Translations under genes and position numbers: made by a program
Source of the DNA: Bradyrhizobium barranii subsp. apii
GTDB taxonomy: Bacteria > Pseudomonadota > Alphaproteobacteria > Rhizobiales > Xanthobacteraceae
Reading direction: 5' to 3'
Length of the DNA stretch: 64,000 bases
Assembly: GCF_011516635.5 (NCBI RefSeq)
Contig: NZ_CP096255.1
Span: 4,028,501 to 4,092,500, forward strand
Part shown: positions 23,790-34,934 of the stretch, one piece after another
How the letters are laid out: each line of letters begins with the position of its first letter
Position numbering within the stretch: position 1 is the stretch's first letter
Notes under the pieces: model-generated
Told to the model about the DNA's origin: nothing
The model's input: the letters and a program-made list of their open reading frames with translations, nothing else
Database searches by the model: none

Positions 23790-25136
23790 ATGAAATATCA
23801 GACCCAGAAAGTCGCGATGCTGTATTTCTACGGCGCGCTGACCCTGTTCCTGGCGCAGGTCCTGTTCGGCCTCCTCGCCGGGACCATCTACGTCCTGCCC
23901 AACACGCTGTCGGTGCTGCTGCCGTTCAACATCGTCAGGATGATTCATACCAACGCGCTGATCGTGTGGTCGCTGATCGGCTTCATGGGCGCGACCTACT
24001 TTCTGCTGCCTGAGGAAACCGAGACCGAGCTTTACAGCCCGCTGCTCGCAAAGATCCAGTTCTGGATGTTCTTCGGCGCAGCCGGTGTGGCCGTGGTCGG
24101 CTATCTCTTCCACTACCACGAAGGCCGCGAATTCCTCGAGCAGCCCTTCATCATCAAGGTCGGCATCGTGGTCGTCTGCCTAATGTTCCTGTTCAACGTG
24201 ACGATGACGGCGCTTAGGGGTCGCAAGACGACGGTCACCAACATTCTGTTGTTCGGCCTGTGGGGTGTTGCGATCTTCTTCCTGTTCGCCTTCTACAATC
24301 CGGCCAATCTCGCGGTCGACAAGATGTACTGGTGGTACGTCGTTCATCTCTGGGTCGAGGGCGTCTGGGAGCTGATCATGGCGTCCGTGCTCGCCTATCT
24401 GATGATCAAGCTCAACGGCATCGACCGCGAGGTGGTCGAGAAGTGGCTCTACGTCATCATCGGTCTTGCGCTGTTCTCAGGGATTCTCGGCACCGGCCAC
24501 CACTTCTACTGGATCGGCGCGCCAGGCTACTGGCAGTGGATCGGCTCGCTGTTCTCCACGCTGGAGGTCGCGCCCTTCTTCACCATGGTGATCTTCACGG
24601 TGCAGATGACCTGGAAGGCCGGCCGCAAGCATCCGAACCGAGCCGCGCTGCTGTGGTCGGTCGGCTGCTCGGTGATGGCGTTCCTCGGCGCCGGTGTCTG
24701 GGGCTTCCTGCACACGCTGTCCTCGGTGAACTACTACACCCACGGCACGCAGGTCACCGCCGCACATGGCCATCTCGCCTTCTTCGGCGCCTATGTGATG
24801 CTGAACCTGTCGGTGATGGCTTATGCGATCCCGCAGATCAAGGGACGTGCGCCCTATAACCAGTGGCTCAGCATGACCAGCTTCTGGATCATGTGCACGG
24901 CGATGATGACCATGACTTTCGCGTTGACCTTCGCCGGCGTGATTCAGGTCCATCTCCAGCGCGTGCTTGGCCAGAGTTACATGGACGTGCAGGACCAGCT
25001 TGCCTTCTTCTACTGGGTGCGGCTCGGCTCCGGCGTGTTCGTCGCGATCTCGGCATTGATGTTCGTCTGGGCGGTGCTGGTGCCCGGCCGCGAGAAGCAG
25101 GCGACTGTCCCAGGCGCCCTGCAACCGGCCGAATAA
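23790..25136 (+). CDS. norB: Nitric oxide reductase subunit B
   Basis: The catalytic subunit of cNOR, 448 residues with about twelve membrane helices, reducing two NO to N2O. Conserved histidine-bearing helices are visible: RMIHTNALIVWSLIGF, WWYVVHLWVEGVWELI, GTGHHFYWIG and THGTQVTAAHGHLAFFG. Glutamates typical of the NOR active site lie in the WVEGVWE segment. ATG at 23790 is preferred over an in-frame start 30 bases upstream that has no conserved sequence. Confidence 0.97.
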   Translation: MKYQTQKVAMLYFYGALTLFLAQVLFGLLAGTIYVLPNTLSVLLPFNIVRMIHTNALIVWSLIGFMGATYFLLPEETETELYSPLLAKIQFWMFFGAAGVAVVGYLFHYHEGREFLEQPFIIKVGIVVVCLMFLFNVTMTALRGRKTTVTNILLFGLWGVAIFFLFAFYNPANLAVDKMYWWYVVHLWVEGVWELIMASVLAYLMIKLNGIDREVVEKWLYVIIGLALFSGILGTGHHFYWIGAPGYWQWIGSLFSTLEVAPFFTMVIFTVQMTWKAGRKHPNRAALLWSVGCSVMAFLGAGVWGFLHTLSSVNYYTHGTQVTAAHGHLAFFGAYVMLNLSVMAYAIPQIKGRAPYNQWLSMTSFWIMCTAMMTMTFALTFAGVIQVHLQRVLGQSYMDVQDQLAFFYWVRLGSGVFVAISALMFVWAVLVPGREKQATVPGALQPAE

Positions 25137-25142
25137 ACACAA

Positions 25143-25167
25143 GGCGGCCGCGCAAGTCGCGGCCGCC
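25143..25167. repeat. Intercistronic hairpin between norB and norQ
   Basis: GGCGGCCGCG and CGCGGCCGCC form a perfect ten-base stem with a CAAGT loop, seven bases after the norB stop. No U-tract follows, so it more likely stabilises norCB mRNA or damps expression of norQD than terminates fully. Confidence 0.55.
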
Positions 25168-25195
25168 GTTCCAGAATGATTTCCGGAGAAGAACC

Positions 25196-26008
25196 ATGAC
25201 AGCAGCACTTCACGCCTTGTCGGCACCCGCGCTCGTGCTCCCGGCTTACGTTCCGAGCGGCAACGAATGCGCGCTGTTCGAGCACGCCTGGCGGCATCAG
25301 CTCCCGGTCTTGTTGAAGGGACCGACGGGCTGCGGCAAGACGCGCTTCGTGGCCCACATGGCGGCGCGGCTGGGATTGCCGCTTCACACCGTCGCCTGCC
25401 ACGACGATCTCACCGCCGCCGATCTTACCGGCCGCTACCTGCTGAGGGGCGGCGACACCGTATGGACCGACGGTCCGCTGACACGGGCGGTGCGGGAAGG
25501 CGGCGTCTGCTATCTCGACGAAGTCGTGGAGGCGCGCAAGGACGTCACGGTGGTGCTGCATCCGCTCACCGACGACCGCCGCATCCTGCCGCTGGAGCGG
25601 ACCGCCGAGGAGCTGGTCGCGCCGAAGAGCTTCATGCTCGTGGTCTCCTACAATCCCGGTTACCAGACGCTGCTGAAGGCGTTGAAGCCGTCGACGCGTC
25701 AGCGCTTCGTCGCCATCGAGTTCGGCTTCTTAGCCCCGGAGCAGGAGATCGCGGTGGTCGCGGCCGAGAGCGGGCTCGCACCCGACTATGTGCGGCCGCT
25801 GGTCCTGCTGGCCGGCCGGCTGCGCGCGCTGAAGGGGCACGACCTGGAGGAGGGCGTTTCGACCCGTCTCGTGGTCTATTGCGCCACCCTGATTGCGGCC
25901 GGAGCCTCAATTACGGATGCGGTGCTGGCCGGCATGATCGAACCGCTCACCGATGATGCAGACGTCAAGGCGGCTCTGCTCGACGTCGCACGCGCCGTGA
26001 TCTCCTGA
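25196..26008 (+). CDS. norQ: NorQ/CbbQ-family MoxR AAA+ ATPase
   Basis: A cytoplasmic AAA+ ATPase of 270 residues needed to insert the non-heme iron of NO reductase. Walker A GPTGCGKT is at 42-49, Walker B is in CYLDEVVEARKD, and an arginine-finger region lies in KPSTRQRFVAIEF. The C-terminal CbbQ_C-type helix bundle follows. It works with the von Willebrand protein NorD encoded next. The ATG at 25196 follows a GGAGAA site. Confidence 0.94.
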   Translation: MTAALHALSAPALVLPAYVPSGNECALFEHAWRHQLPVLLKGPTGCGKTRFVAHMAARLGLPLHTVACHDDLTAADLTGRYLLRGGDTVWTDGPLTRAVREGGVCYLDEVVEARKDVTVVLHPLTDDRRILPLERTAEELVAPKSFMLVVSYNPGYQTLLKALKPSTRQRFVAIEFGFLAPEQEIAVVAAESGLAPDYVRPLVLLAGRLRALKGHDLEEGVSTRLVVYCATLIAAGASITDAVLAGMIEPLTDDADVKAALLDVARAVIS

Positions 26009-26018
26009 GGGTGATGCG

Positions 26019-27938
26019 ATGCTCGATTTCCTCGAGCTTGAAGAAACCGTCGGCCGCGCCTGGCATCGCCTGGTCGGCGGCACCGCGAGCTATCCGGCCT
26101 ATGCCGAACACGCGGTGTCGCTCGCGGAGGTGCGCAGCCGGATCGCGATCATGTTCCGCGCGTTTGGTGGGGAGACGGGCGTGCAGATCGCGAGCGCGAG
26201 TGCCCGCCGGACTGGGCATCGGCTTGGATGGAGGCAGCGCATCGGGCTCGGCGACGAGCGGCTCGCGCAACCAGGGCGTGACGCCGCGACGATCTTCCTG
26301 CCCGACAACATCGCGATCTTCGCTGATCGCGGGCTGAATGCTGCGCTGTACCGGTGGCTGGCCGCGTGGTTTGCTTTTGCACCGGTCGAAGTGATCGCGG
26401 AGGCCGATCCGCTGCGGCGCGATCTATTGACGCTGCGGCGGGCCAGCGAGATCGCGGTGCTTGTGCTGACGGAATGTCCCGGCCTTGCCGAGGACTACGC
26501 CCGGCTGGCCGCGGCCACGGCCATGGCGCGGCCGCACCGGCCATTGCCGCGCGTCGAGCAGGACATGGAGCAGATCGTGCTTGCTCTGCTCGGCGCCGAT
26601 ACGCCGCCGGTGGGAAAGCTGTGGCCGGCGATGATGGGGACGGGGCTACTGCCGGACATGGCGCCGCCGGGTTACCGTTCGATCCTGCCATGCCCGCTCT
26701 GGGGCGATTGCCGGACGCGCGAGCTGTCGCCCGCACCTGCGGGCGATGACGCGTGCGTGCCGACCGCCGCGCCAGCGCCATCGGACGATCGCAAGCGTTT
26801 TGCCGTCCGTGAGCGCGAAGATGGTACCAATCGCCGCGATCCTTTCGTGCTCAATCGCTTTGAAAAGATCCTCGCGATGGCCGAGATGATCAATGTCGAC
26901 CGCCCGGCTGACGACAGTGAGGACGAGGATGCGCAGAAGGCAGCCGACGACCTCGAGGAGATCACGCTCAGCCGCCGCAGCGGCAAGCCGGCGAGCCGGC
27001 TCAAATTCGATCTCGACCTGCCGCCGGAAGCCCTCGATGCCTCGCCATTGAACGCGGACCTAAGCTATCCCGAATGGGATTATCGCAGCGGCTCCTATCT
27101 GCCCGATCATTGCCGCGTGCTCGCGGGTGCGGCCTCCGAGCTGGGTGAGGGCTGGAGGCCTGATGACGCCATGCGTCGGCACATCCGCCAGGTGCGCCGC
27201 CGCTTCGAGGTGTTGCGGCCGCGTCATGAATTGATGCGCGCCCAAGCCGATGGGCACGACCTCGATCTCGACGCACTCGTGCGCGCGCGGTGCGATCTCC
27301 GCGCCGGAAGTGGCGGGGGCGGTCTCGATCGTGTCCATGTGGCGATGCGACCGCGAGGGGACGATCTTGCCGTCACGCTGCTTGTGGATGTCTCGCTCTC
27401 GACCGATGCCTGGGTCGATGGTTATCGGGTGCTCGACGTCGAGAAGGAGGCGCTGCTGGTGCTTGCGCACGGCCTGTCGGCCTGCGGCGATCACCACAGT
27501 ATCCTCACCTTCACCTCGCGCCGGCGTTCCTGGGTGCGGCTCGAAACGGTCAAGGCCTTCGGCGAGCCGATGAGTGGTGCGATCGAGCGCCGGATCGGCG
27601 CGCTGAAGCCGGGCTATTACACACGGATCGGTGCGGCCGTACGTCACGCGTCGGCCGAGCTGGCGCGCCAGCCGCAGCGCAAGAAGCTGCTGCTCGTTCT
27701 CACCGACGGCAAGCCGAACGACGTCGATCATTATGAGGGGCGCTTTGCGGTCGAGGACACCCGCAAATCCGTGCAGGAGGCGCGGCGGCTCGGCATCGCG
27801 GTCTTCGGCGTGACGGTCGATGCGACGGCGCAATCCTACGTCCCGACGTTGTTCGGCCGCAGCGGCTACGCCATCGTCGGCAACATCCGTCGACTGCCTG
27901 CGGCGCTGCCGGCGATCTATCGACAGGTCGCCCATTGA
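26019..27938 (+). CDS. norD: NorD, von Willebrand factor A protein for NO reductase activation
   Basis: A protein of 639 residues, partner of NorQ. The C-terminal third carries a vWA domain with the metal-site motif DVSLSTDAW near residue 450, and further TDGKPNDVDHY and FGVTVDA segments. A charged, acidic linker (DDSEDEDAQKAADD) lies in the middle. NorQ-NorD together remodel NorB to load iron. The gene is ten bases after norQ and ends the nor operon. Confidence 0.93.
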   Translation: MLDFLELEETVGRAWHRLVGGTASYPAYAEHAVSLAEVRSRIAIMFRAFGGETGVQIASASARRTGHRLGWRQRIGLGDERLAQPGRDAATIFLPDNIAIFADRGLNAALYRWLAAWFAFAPVEVIAEADPLRRDLLTLRRASEIAVLVLTECPGLAEDYARLAAATAMARPHRPLPRVEQDMEQIVLALLGADTPPVGKLWPAMMGTGLLPDMAPPGYRSILPCPLWGDCRTRELSPAPAGDDACVPTAAPAPSDDRKRFAVREREDGTNRRDPFVLNRFEKILAMAEMINVDRPADDSEDEDAQKAADDLEEITLSRRSGKPASRLKFDLDLPPEALDASPLNADLSYPEWDYRSGSYLPDHCRVLAGAASELGEGWRPDDAMRRHIRQVRRRFEVLRPRHELMRAQADGHDLDLDALVRARCDLRAGSGGGGLDRVHVAMRPRGDDLAVTLLVDVSLSTDAWVDGYRVLDVEKEALLVLAHGLSACGDHHSILTFTSRRRSWVRLETVKAFGEPMSGAIERRIGALKPGYYTRIGAAVRHASAELARQPQRKKLLLVLTDGKPNDVDHYEGRFAVEDTRKSVQEARRLGIAVFGVTVDATAQSYVPTLFGRSGYAIVGNIRRLPAALPAIYRQVAH

Positions 27939-27971
27939 CCCCGGAGAACCCGCATATGTCCTCCACCGGGT

Positions 27972-28002
27972 GAACTATTGCTCAAAGTGTGGGTATATGA
28001 TC
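27972..28002 (+). promoter_or_regulatory. Candidate SorC-type operator, copy 1
   Basis: This 31-base element is matched at 23 of 31 positions by the element at 29886-29916. The shared parts are GAAC, GCTCAA, GTGGG, ATATG and TC at identical spacing. It lies directly before the HAD gene. The SorC-family protein encoded two genes downstream is the likely binder. Confidence 0.5.
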
Positions 28003-28012
28003 GAATGGCCGG

Positions 28013-28675
28013 ATGGACCGAAGCCGGCAAAGGCCCGATCTCGTCATCTTCGACTGCGACGGCGTGCTCGTCGACAGCGAGCTCGTGAGCTGCCAGTGCC
28101 TTGTGGACGAGCTGTCCGGATTTGGGATATCGCTGACACTTGCGCAGGCGCTCGAGCTGTTTCTCGGACGAAGCACGAGCGCGGTCACGCAGCATTATCG
28201 CGAACTCGGCCAGGCGGTGCCGGCCGATTTTCCCGTCCGGCTGAAGTCGCGCGTACTGACCGCCTTCGAGAAAGCGCTCCATCCGATTCCCGATGCGGAT
28301 ACCGTCCTGTCCGGACTGCGCGTGCCGAGTTGCGTGGCCTCGTCGAGTGATCTCGACCGCGTCGCGCTGTCGCTGAGGGTGACCTCTCTCGCGCCCCATT
28401 TCGGCGACCGGATCTACACGGCGCAGATGGTCACGCACGGCAAGCCCGCGCCGGATCTCTTTCTCCACGCGGCGGAGAAATTGGGCGCGCTCCCTGCGCG
28501 CACACTGGTGATTGAGGACAGCGTCAGTGGCGTGCTGGCCGCGAAGGCTGCCGGCATGACCGTCTGGGGATTTGTCGGCGGCAGCCATTATCGCGGACGC
28601 GACGGCCAGGCTATATTGTCCGGCGCCGGGGCCGATCGGGTCTTCGCGCACATGAGCGAATTCTGGGAGGCATAG
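28013..28675 (+). CDS. HAD-superfamily phosphatase (beta-phosphoglucomutase-like)
   Basis: A hydrolase of 220 residues. Motif I is VIFDCDGVLVDSE with the nucleophile aspartate and its partner two residues on. Motif II is CVASSSDL, and motifs III/IV are the HGKPAPDLF lysine and VIEDSVSGV. A helical cap follows motif I. Such enzymes dephosphorylate small sugar or polyol phosphates. Its place between an operator-like element and the SorC gene, ahead of the polyol operon, suggests clearing of sugar phosphates. The start has no strong ribosome binding site. Confidence 0.85.
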   Translation: MDRSRQRPDLVIFDCDGVLVDSELVSCQCLVDELSGFGISLTLAQALELFLGRSTSAVTQHYRELGQAVPADFPVRLKSRVLTAFEKALHPIPDADTVLSGLRVPSCVASSSDLDRVALSLRVTSLAPHFGDRIYTAQMVTHGKPAPDLFLHAAEKLGALPARTLVIEDSVSGVLAAKAAGMTVWGFVGGSHYRGRDGQAILSGAGADRVFAHMSEFWEA

Positions 28676-28681
28676 GCCGCC

Positions 28682-29632
28682 ATGGCCGTCGAGAACGAAA
28701 GGTCCAGGCTCGACGATGCCGCGCGTGCCGGCTGGCTCTATTTCATTGCCGGTCACACCCAGGACGAGATCGCAAAGATGCTCCAGGTCTCGCGGGCCTC
28801 CGCGCAGCGGCTGGTCTCGCTGTGCCTGGCCGAGCGTCTCATCACCTTCCGTCTCGAACATCCCATCGCCGCTTGCATGGAGTTGGCCGCGCGCCTGAAG
28901 GCGCGCTTCGACCTCAGCCATTGCGAGGTGGTGCCGGCCGATCCTGCCGCGCCGCAGGCCACGGCGGGCATCGCCGAGCGCTGCGCCAATCTGCTGGATT
29001 CGACGTTGCGTTCGGAAACGCCCGTCATCGTCGCGCTCGGCACGGGGCGGGCGGTGCGCGCCGCGGTCGAGCGCGTGACGCCGATCGACCGGCCCAACCA
29101 CCAGATCGTCTCGCTGGTCGGCAACATCTCCGCCGACGGTTCGGCGAGCTTCTACGACACCGTCGGCCGGCTCGCCGACCGCACCGGCGCACGGCACTAT
29201 CCGATGCCGCTGCCGTTCCTGATGTCGTCGGAAGACGAGCGCAACAAGATGGTGCGGATCGAGCCGATCGCGAAGGTCAAGGCGGTCGCGGCCAAGGCTG
29301 ACTTGCGCCTCGTCGGCATCGGTCAGATGGACCAGAAGGCGCAAATCCACGTCGACGGCTTCGTCACCCGCGACGAATTGTTCGAGATGATGCGGCAGGG
29401 GGCGATCGGCGAAATCACCGGCTGGGCCTATGATTCCAAGGGGCGCCTGCTCAAGACCGGCACCAACAAGCGCCTCACCAGCATTCCGCCGGAGGTGCCG
29501 GCGAAGACCACCACGATCGGTGCCGCGGTCGGTGCGGCCAAGGTGCCGGCGATCGCGGCCGCCCTGAACGGGCGCCTGATCAACGGCCTGATCACGGACG
29601 AGGCGACGGCAAGGGCGATCTTGGAGCGGTAG
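28682..29632 (+). CDS. SorC/DeoR-type sugar-binding transcriptional regulator
   Basis: A regulator of 316 residues. The N-terminal helix-turn-helix (AGHTQDEIAKMLQVSRASAQRLVSL cut here to its core QDEIAKMLQVSRASAQRL) is followed by the SorC sugar-binding domain with ALGTGRAVRAAVE and DGRLINGLITDE-like C-terminal sequence. It lies six bases after the HAD gene and upstream of smoE, like SmoC in Rhodobacter. Repression relieved by sorbitol or a phosphorylated product is expected from the family. Confidence 0.88.
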   Translation: MAVENERSRLDDAARAGWLYFIAGHTQDEIAKMLQVSRASAQRLVSLCLAERLITFRLEHPIAACMELAARLKARFDLSHCEVVPADPAAPQATAGIAERCANLLDSTLRSETPVIVALGTGRAVRAAVERVTPIDRPNHQIVSLVGNISADGSASFYDTVGRLADRTGARHYPMPLPFLMSSEDERNKMVRIEPIAKVKAVAAKADLRLVGIGQMDQKAQIHVDGFVTRDELFEMMRQGAIGEITGWAYDSKGRLLKTGTNKRLTSIPPEVPAKTTTIGAAVGAAKVPAIAAALNGRLINGLITDEATARAILER

Positions 29633-29682
29633 GCCTTCCGCCGCTCGAGATGCCACAGCTTGTGGACCGAGTGCTTCCACAT

Positions 29683-29768
29683 CGTCATGGCCGGGCTCGA
29701 CCCGGCCATCCACGTCTTCCGTGCGGCACAAAGAACGTGGATGCCCGGGACAAGCCCGGGCATGACGA
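29683..29768. repeat. Composite intergenic palindrome after the SorC gene
   Basis: The outer arms CGTCATG and CATGACG enclose two hairpins, GGCCGGG/CCCGGCC and GCCCGGG/CCCGGGC, with CCACG/CGTGG pairing between them. It is built like the element at 1786-1900. With the operator at 29886 it accounts for the 310-base gap before smoE; no gene is seen there. Confidence 0.7.
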
Positions 29769-29885
29769 CCTCTCACGGCTATGCGCCTGCAATCAATCGG
29801 TCTTGGTCAGCAACATCCCGCACCGCAGCACTCATAAGTTGCGGGAACGTCCGCGCGCCTGCTTGACAAGCGCCGCACCTCGTCC

Positions 29886-29916
29886 GAACATACGCTCAAC
29901 GCGTGGGCATATGCTC
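29886..29916 (+). promoter_or_regulatory. Candidate SorC-type operator, copy 2
   Basis: This is the second copy of the element at 27972-28002, placed 26 bases before the smoE start codon. GCTCAA, GTGGG and ATATG are kept at the same spacing. It would let one regulator control both the HAD-SorC pair and the transport operon. Confidence 0.5.
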
Positions 29917-29942
29917 AGAAGCGCGATCCTAGGGAGGTCACC

Positions 29943-31256
<1,314 letters not shown>

Positions 31257-31285
31257 ACCCGAGCTCTCCCTCCTGAGCTCAAACT

Positions 31286-31324
31286 GGCGGCCATCCACCA
31301 GCCAGCCCCGAATGGATGGCCGCC
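31286..31324. terminator. Attenuator-like hairpin between smoE and smoF
   Basis: GGCGGCCATCCA and TGGATGGCCGCC are a perfect twelve-base inverted repeat around a 15-base loop. The stem is followed by TTCTTCCTCC. It would cause partial termination after smoE or protect its mRNA. A possible upstream smoF start at 31316 falls inside the stem, which argues for the later start. Confidence 0.65.
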
Positions 31325-31351
31325 TTCTTCCTCCCAGCGGAGACGCCAAGG

Positions 31352-32224
31352 ATGGCAACCCGGCAGACGCAGTTTCTTGCGCGCTCGCTCCTGACGCCTG
31401 CGGTCGGGCTGCTCTTCATCTGGATGATCGTTCCGCTGGCGCTGACGATCTATTTCTCGACCCTGCATTACAGCCTGCTCGATCCCGGCTCCGAGGCGTT
31501 CGTCGGCCTGGAGAATTTCCGCTACTTCCTCACCGATCCCGCCTTCCTCGCCTCGCTCCAGAACACGCTGGTGCTGGTCGGCTCGGTGCTGGCGCTGACG
31601 ATCCTGCTCGGCATCCCCCTGGCGCTGCTGATGGATCAGCCCGTGATCGGCCGCAACATCGTGCGGCTGATGGTGATCGCGCCGTTCTTCGTGATGCCGA
31701 CGGTGAGCGCGCTGGTCTGGAAGAACCTGCTGATGCACCCGGTGTCCGGCCTGTTCGCCTGGCTCGCCAAGCTGGTCGGATTGACACCGATCGACTGGTT
31801 TACCGACGCGCCGCTGCTCGCGGTGATCCTGATCGTGGCCTGGCAATGGTTGCCGTTCGCGACGCTGATCCTGCTCACCGCGCTGCAATCGCTCGACGAG
31901 GAGCAGAAGGAGGCGGCCGAGATGGACGGCGCCAGCGCGCTCTCGGCCTTCATCTACATCACGCTGCCGCATCTGGCGCGTCCCATCACAGTGGTGATCT
32001 TGATCGAGACCATCTTCCTGCTCACGGTGTTCGCCGAGATCTACGTCACCACGGGCGGTGGTCCCGGACTGTCGACCACCAACATCGCCTTCCTGATCTA
32101 TTCGCAGGCGCTGATCCAGTTCGATGTCGGCAGTGCCTCCGCCGGCGGCCTCGTTGCGGTCGTGATCGCCAACATCGTCGCCTTCTTCCTCGTCCGCATC
32201 GTCGGCCGCAACCTGGAGGCATGA
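31352..32224 (+). CDS. smoF: Polyol ABC transporter permease, SmoF-like
   Basis: An inner-membrane permease of 290 residues from the chosen start, of the MalF type with about six spans. The EAA loop is EAAEMDGASALSAFIYITLPHL. ATG at 31352 is taken because the earlier one at 31316 lies in the intercistronic hairpin; GGAG is about ten bases upstream. It pairs with SmoG. Confidence 0.88.
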   Translation: MATRQTQFLARSLLTPAVGLLFIWMIVPLALTIYFSTLHYSLLDPGSEAFVGLENFRYFLTDPAFLASLQNTLVLVGSVLALTILLGIPLALLMDQPVIGRNIVRLMVIAPFFVMPTVSALVWKNLLMHPVSGLFAWLAKLVGLTPIDWFTDAPLLAVILIVAWQWLPFATLILLTALQSLDEEQKEAAEMDGASALSAFIYITLPHLARPITVVILIETIFLLTVFAEIYVTTGGGPGLSTTNIAFLIYSQALIQFDVGSASAGGLVAVVIANIVAFFLVRIVGRNLEA

Positions 32225-32228
32225 GAGC

Positions 32229-33059
32229 ATGGCGCGGATGGCGACGACGCAGCGGGTGGTGGTATCGACGATCGGGGCGTGGTTCTTCGGCTTCCTGATC
32301 TTCTTCCCGATCCTGTGGATGGTGCTGGCGAGCTTCAAGACTGAGCTCGAGGCTTTCGCGATTCCGCCGTCCTTCCTGTTCTTCCACTGGACCACGGAAA
32401 ACTACGCCACCGTACAGGAGCGCAGCGACTATCTGCATCACGCGCTGAACTCGATCATCATCGCCGGCGGCTCGACGCTGATCGCGCTGCTGATCGCGAT
32501 CCCCGCGGCCTGGTCGATGGCGTTCTCCCCGACCAAACGCACCAAGGACATCCTGCTCTGGATGCTCTCGACCAAGATGATGCCGCCGGTAGGCGTGCTG
32601 GTGCCGATCTATCTGATCTTCAAGACCTTCGGCCTGCTCGATTCCCGCGCTGGACTGATCTTCATCCTCTGCCTCGGTAACTTACCGATCGTGATCTGGA
32701 TGCTCTTTACCTACTTCAAGGAGATCCCGCGCGACATCCTCGAAGCCGCGCGCATGGACGGCGCCACCATCGGCCGCGAGCTCGTCTACGTCCTGACGCC
32801 GATGGCGATCCCGGGCCTCGCCTCGACCATGTTGCTCAACCTGATCCTGGCCTGGAACGAGGCGTTCTGGACGCTCAACCTGACGACCTCGAACGCCGCG
32901 CCGCTCACCACGTTCATCGCCTCCTATTCGAGCCCGGAAGGGCTGTTCTGGGCAAAACTGTCGGCGGCCTCGACGCTGGCGATCGCGCCCATTCTCGTCC
33001 TCGGTTGGTTCAGCCAGAAGCAGCTCGTACGCGGGCTCACCTTCGGCGCGGTGAAGTAA
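32229..33059 (+). CDS. smoG: Polyol ABC transporter permease, SmoG-like
   Basis: A MalG-type inner-membrane permease of 276 residues with six spans. The EAA motif is EAARMDGATIGRELVYVLTPM and the C-terminus is FSQKQLVRGLTFGAVK, which is characteristic of polyol and maltose importers. It starts four bases after smoF. GAGAGC precedes the ATG. Confidence 0.9.
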   Translation: MARMATTQRVVVSTIGAWFFGFLIFFPILWMVLASFKTELEAFAIPPSFLFFHWTTENYATVQERSDYLHHALNSIIIAGGSTLIALLIAIPAAWSMAFSPTKRTKDILLWMLSTKMMPPVGVLVPIYLIFKTFGLLDSRAGLIFILCLGNLPIVIWMLFTYFKEIPRDILEAARMDGATIGRELVYVLTPMAIPGLASTMLLNLILAWNEAFWTLNLTTSNAAPLTTFIASYSSPEGLFWAKLSAASTLAIAPILVLGWFSQKQLVRGLTFGAVK

Positions 33060-33074
33060 AGGGGCCGGCGGATC

Positions 33075-34082
<1,008 letters not shown>

Positions 34083-34122
34083 CAAGAAACGGCAAGAAAC
34101 GGCAAGAGACGGAAAGACCACC

Positions 34123-34896
34123 ATGTACCTCGAAAAATTCAAGCTGAGCGGCAAGACCGCATTCATCACCGGCGGCGGGCAAGGCATTGGCCTCGCCTGC
34201 GCGGAAGCGCTGGCCGAAGCCGGCGCGAAGGTCATCATCGGCGACCGCGACAGCAAGGTTGCCGACAGCGCGAAGGCCAGCCTGAAGGCGAAGGGTTTTG
34301 ACATCGAGACGGCGATCATGGATGTCACCGACACCAGGCGCGTGGCGGAGGTCGCGGCCGACCTCGTCGCCCGCCACGGCAAGATCGACATCCTCGTCAA
34401 CAATGCCGGCATCGCCCGCAGCGAGACGCCGGCCGAGACCGTCACCGACGAGCACTGGCTCAACGTCATCGACGTCAATCTCAACGGCACCTTCTGGTGC
34501 TGCCGCGAATTCGGCAAGCACATGCTGAAGGCCAGGAGCGGCGCCATCGTCAATGTCGGCTCGATGTCGGGCTTCATCGTCAACAAGCCGCAGGAGCAGT
34601 GCTTCTACAACGCCTCCAAGGCCGGCGTGCACCATTTGACCAAGTCGCTGGCCGCCGAATGGGGCGCGCGCGGCGTCCGCGTCAACGCGGTGGCGCCGAC
34701 CTATATCGACACGCCGCTCAATGCTTTCGTGAAAAGCACCCCGAAAATGTATGACGCCTGGATCGGCGGAACCCCGATGGCGCGGATGGGGCAGGTCGAG
34801 GAGATCGCCTCCGTCGTGCTGTTCCTGGCCTCGGAGGCCGCGAGCCTGATGACCGGCAGCATCGTGCTGGTGGATGGCGGCTACACTTGCTGGTAG
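34123..34896 (+). CDS. smoS: Short-chain dehydrogenase, sorbitol dehydrogenase-like
   Basis: An NAD-dependent SDR enzyme of 257 residues. The cofactor motif TGGGQGIG is at 16-23 and NNAG at 93-96. The catalytic serine is about 149, with Y162 and K166 in YNASK. With the transporter it would oxidise D-sorbitol to D-fructose, which the PfkB kinase encoded at the operon end would phosphorylate. The upstream leader carries a tandem AAGAAACGGC repeat (34084-34113). A broader polyol range is possible. Confidence 0.85.
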   Translation: MYLEKFKLSGKTAFITGGGQGIGLACAEALAEAGAKVIIGDRDSKVADSAKASLKAKGFDIETAIMDVTDTRRVAEVAADLVARHGKIDILVNNAGIARSETPAETVTDEHWLNVIDVNLNGTFWCCREFGKHMLKARSGAIVNVGSMSGFIVNKPQEQCFYNASKAGVHHLTKSLAAEWGARGVRVNAVAPTYIDTPLNAFVKSTPKMYDAWIGGTPMARMGQVEEIASVVLFLASEAASLMTGSIVLVDGGYTCW

Positions 34897-34934
34897 GCTT
34901 GCGTCAAAACTGACGAGAGCGACCGGGAGCGACA

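Noticed and set aside
31316..31351. Earlier start for smoF
   Set aside because: This ATG lies within the descending arm of a perfect 12-base hairpin, and permease similarity begins after the later start.
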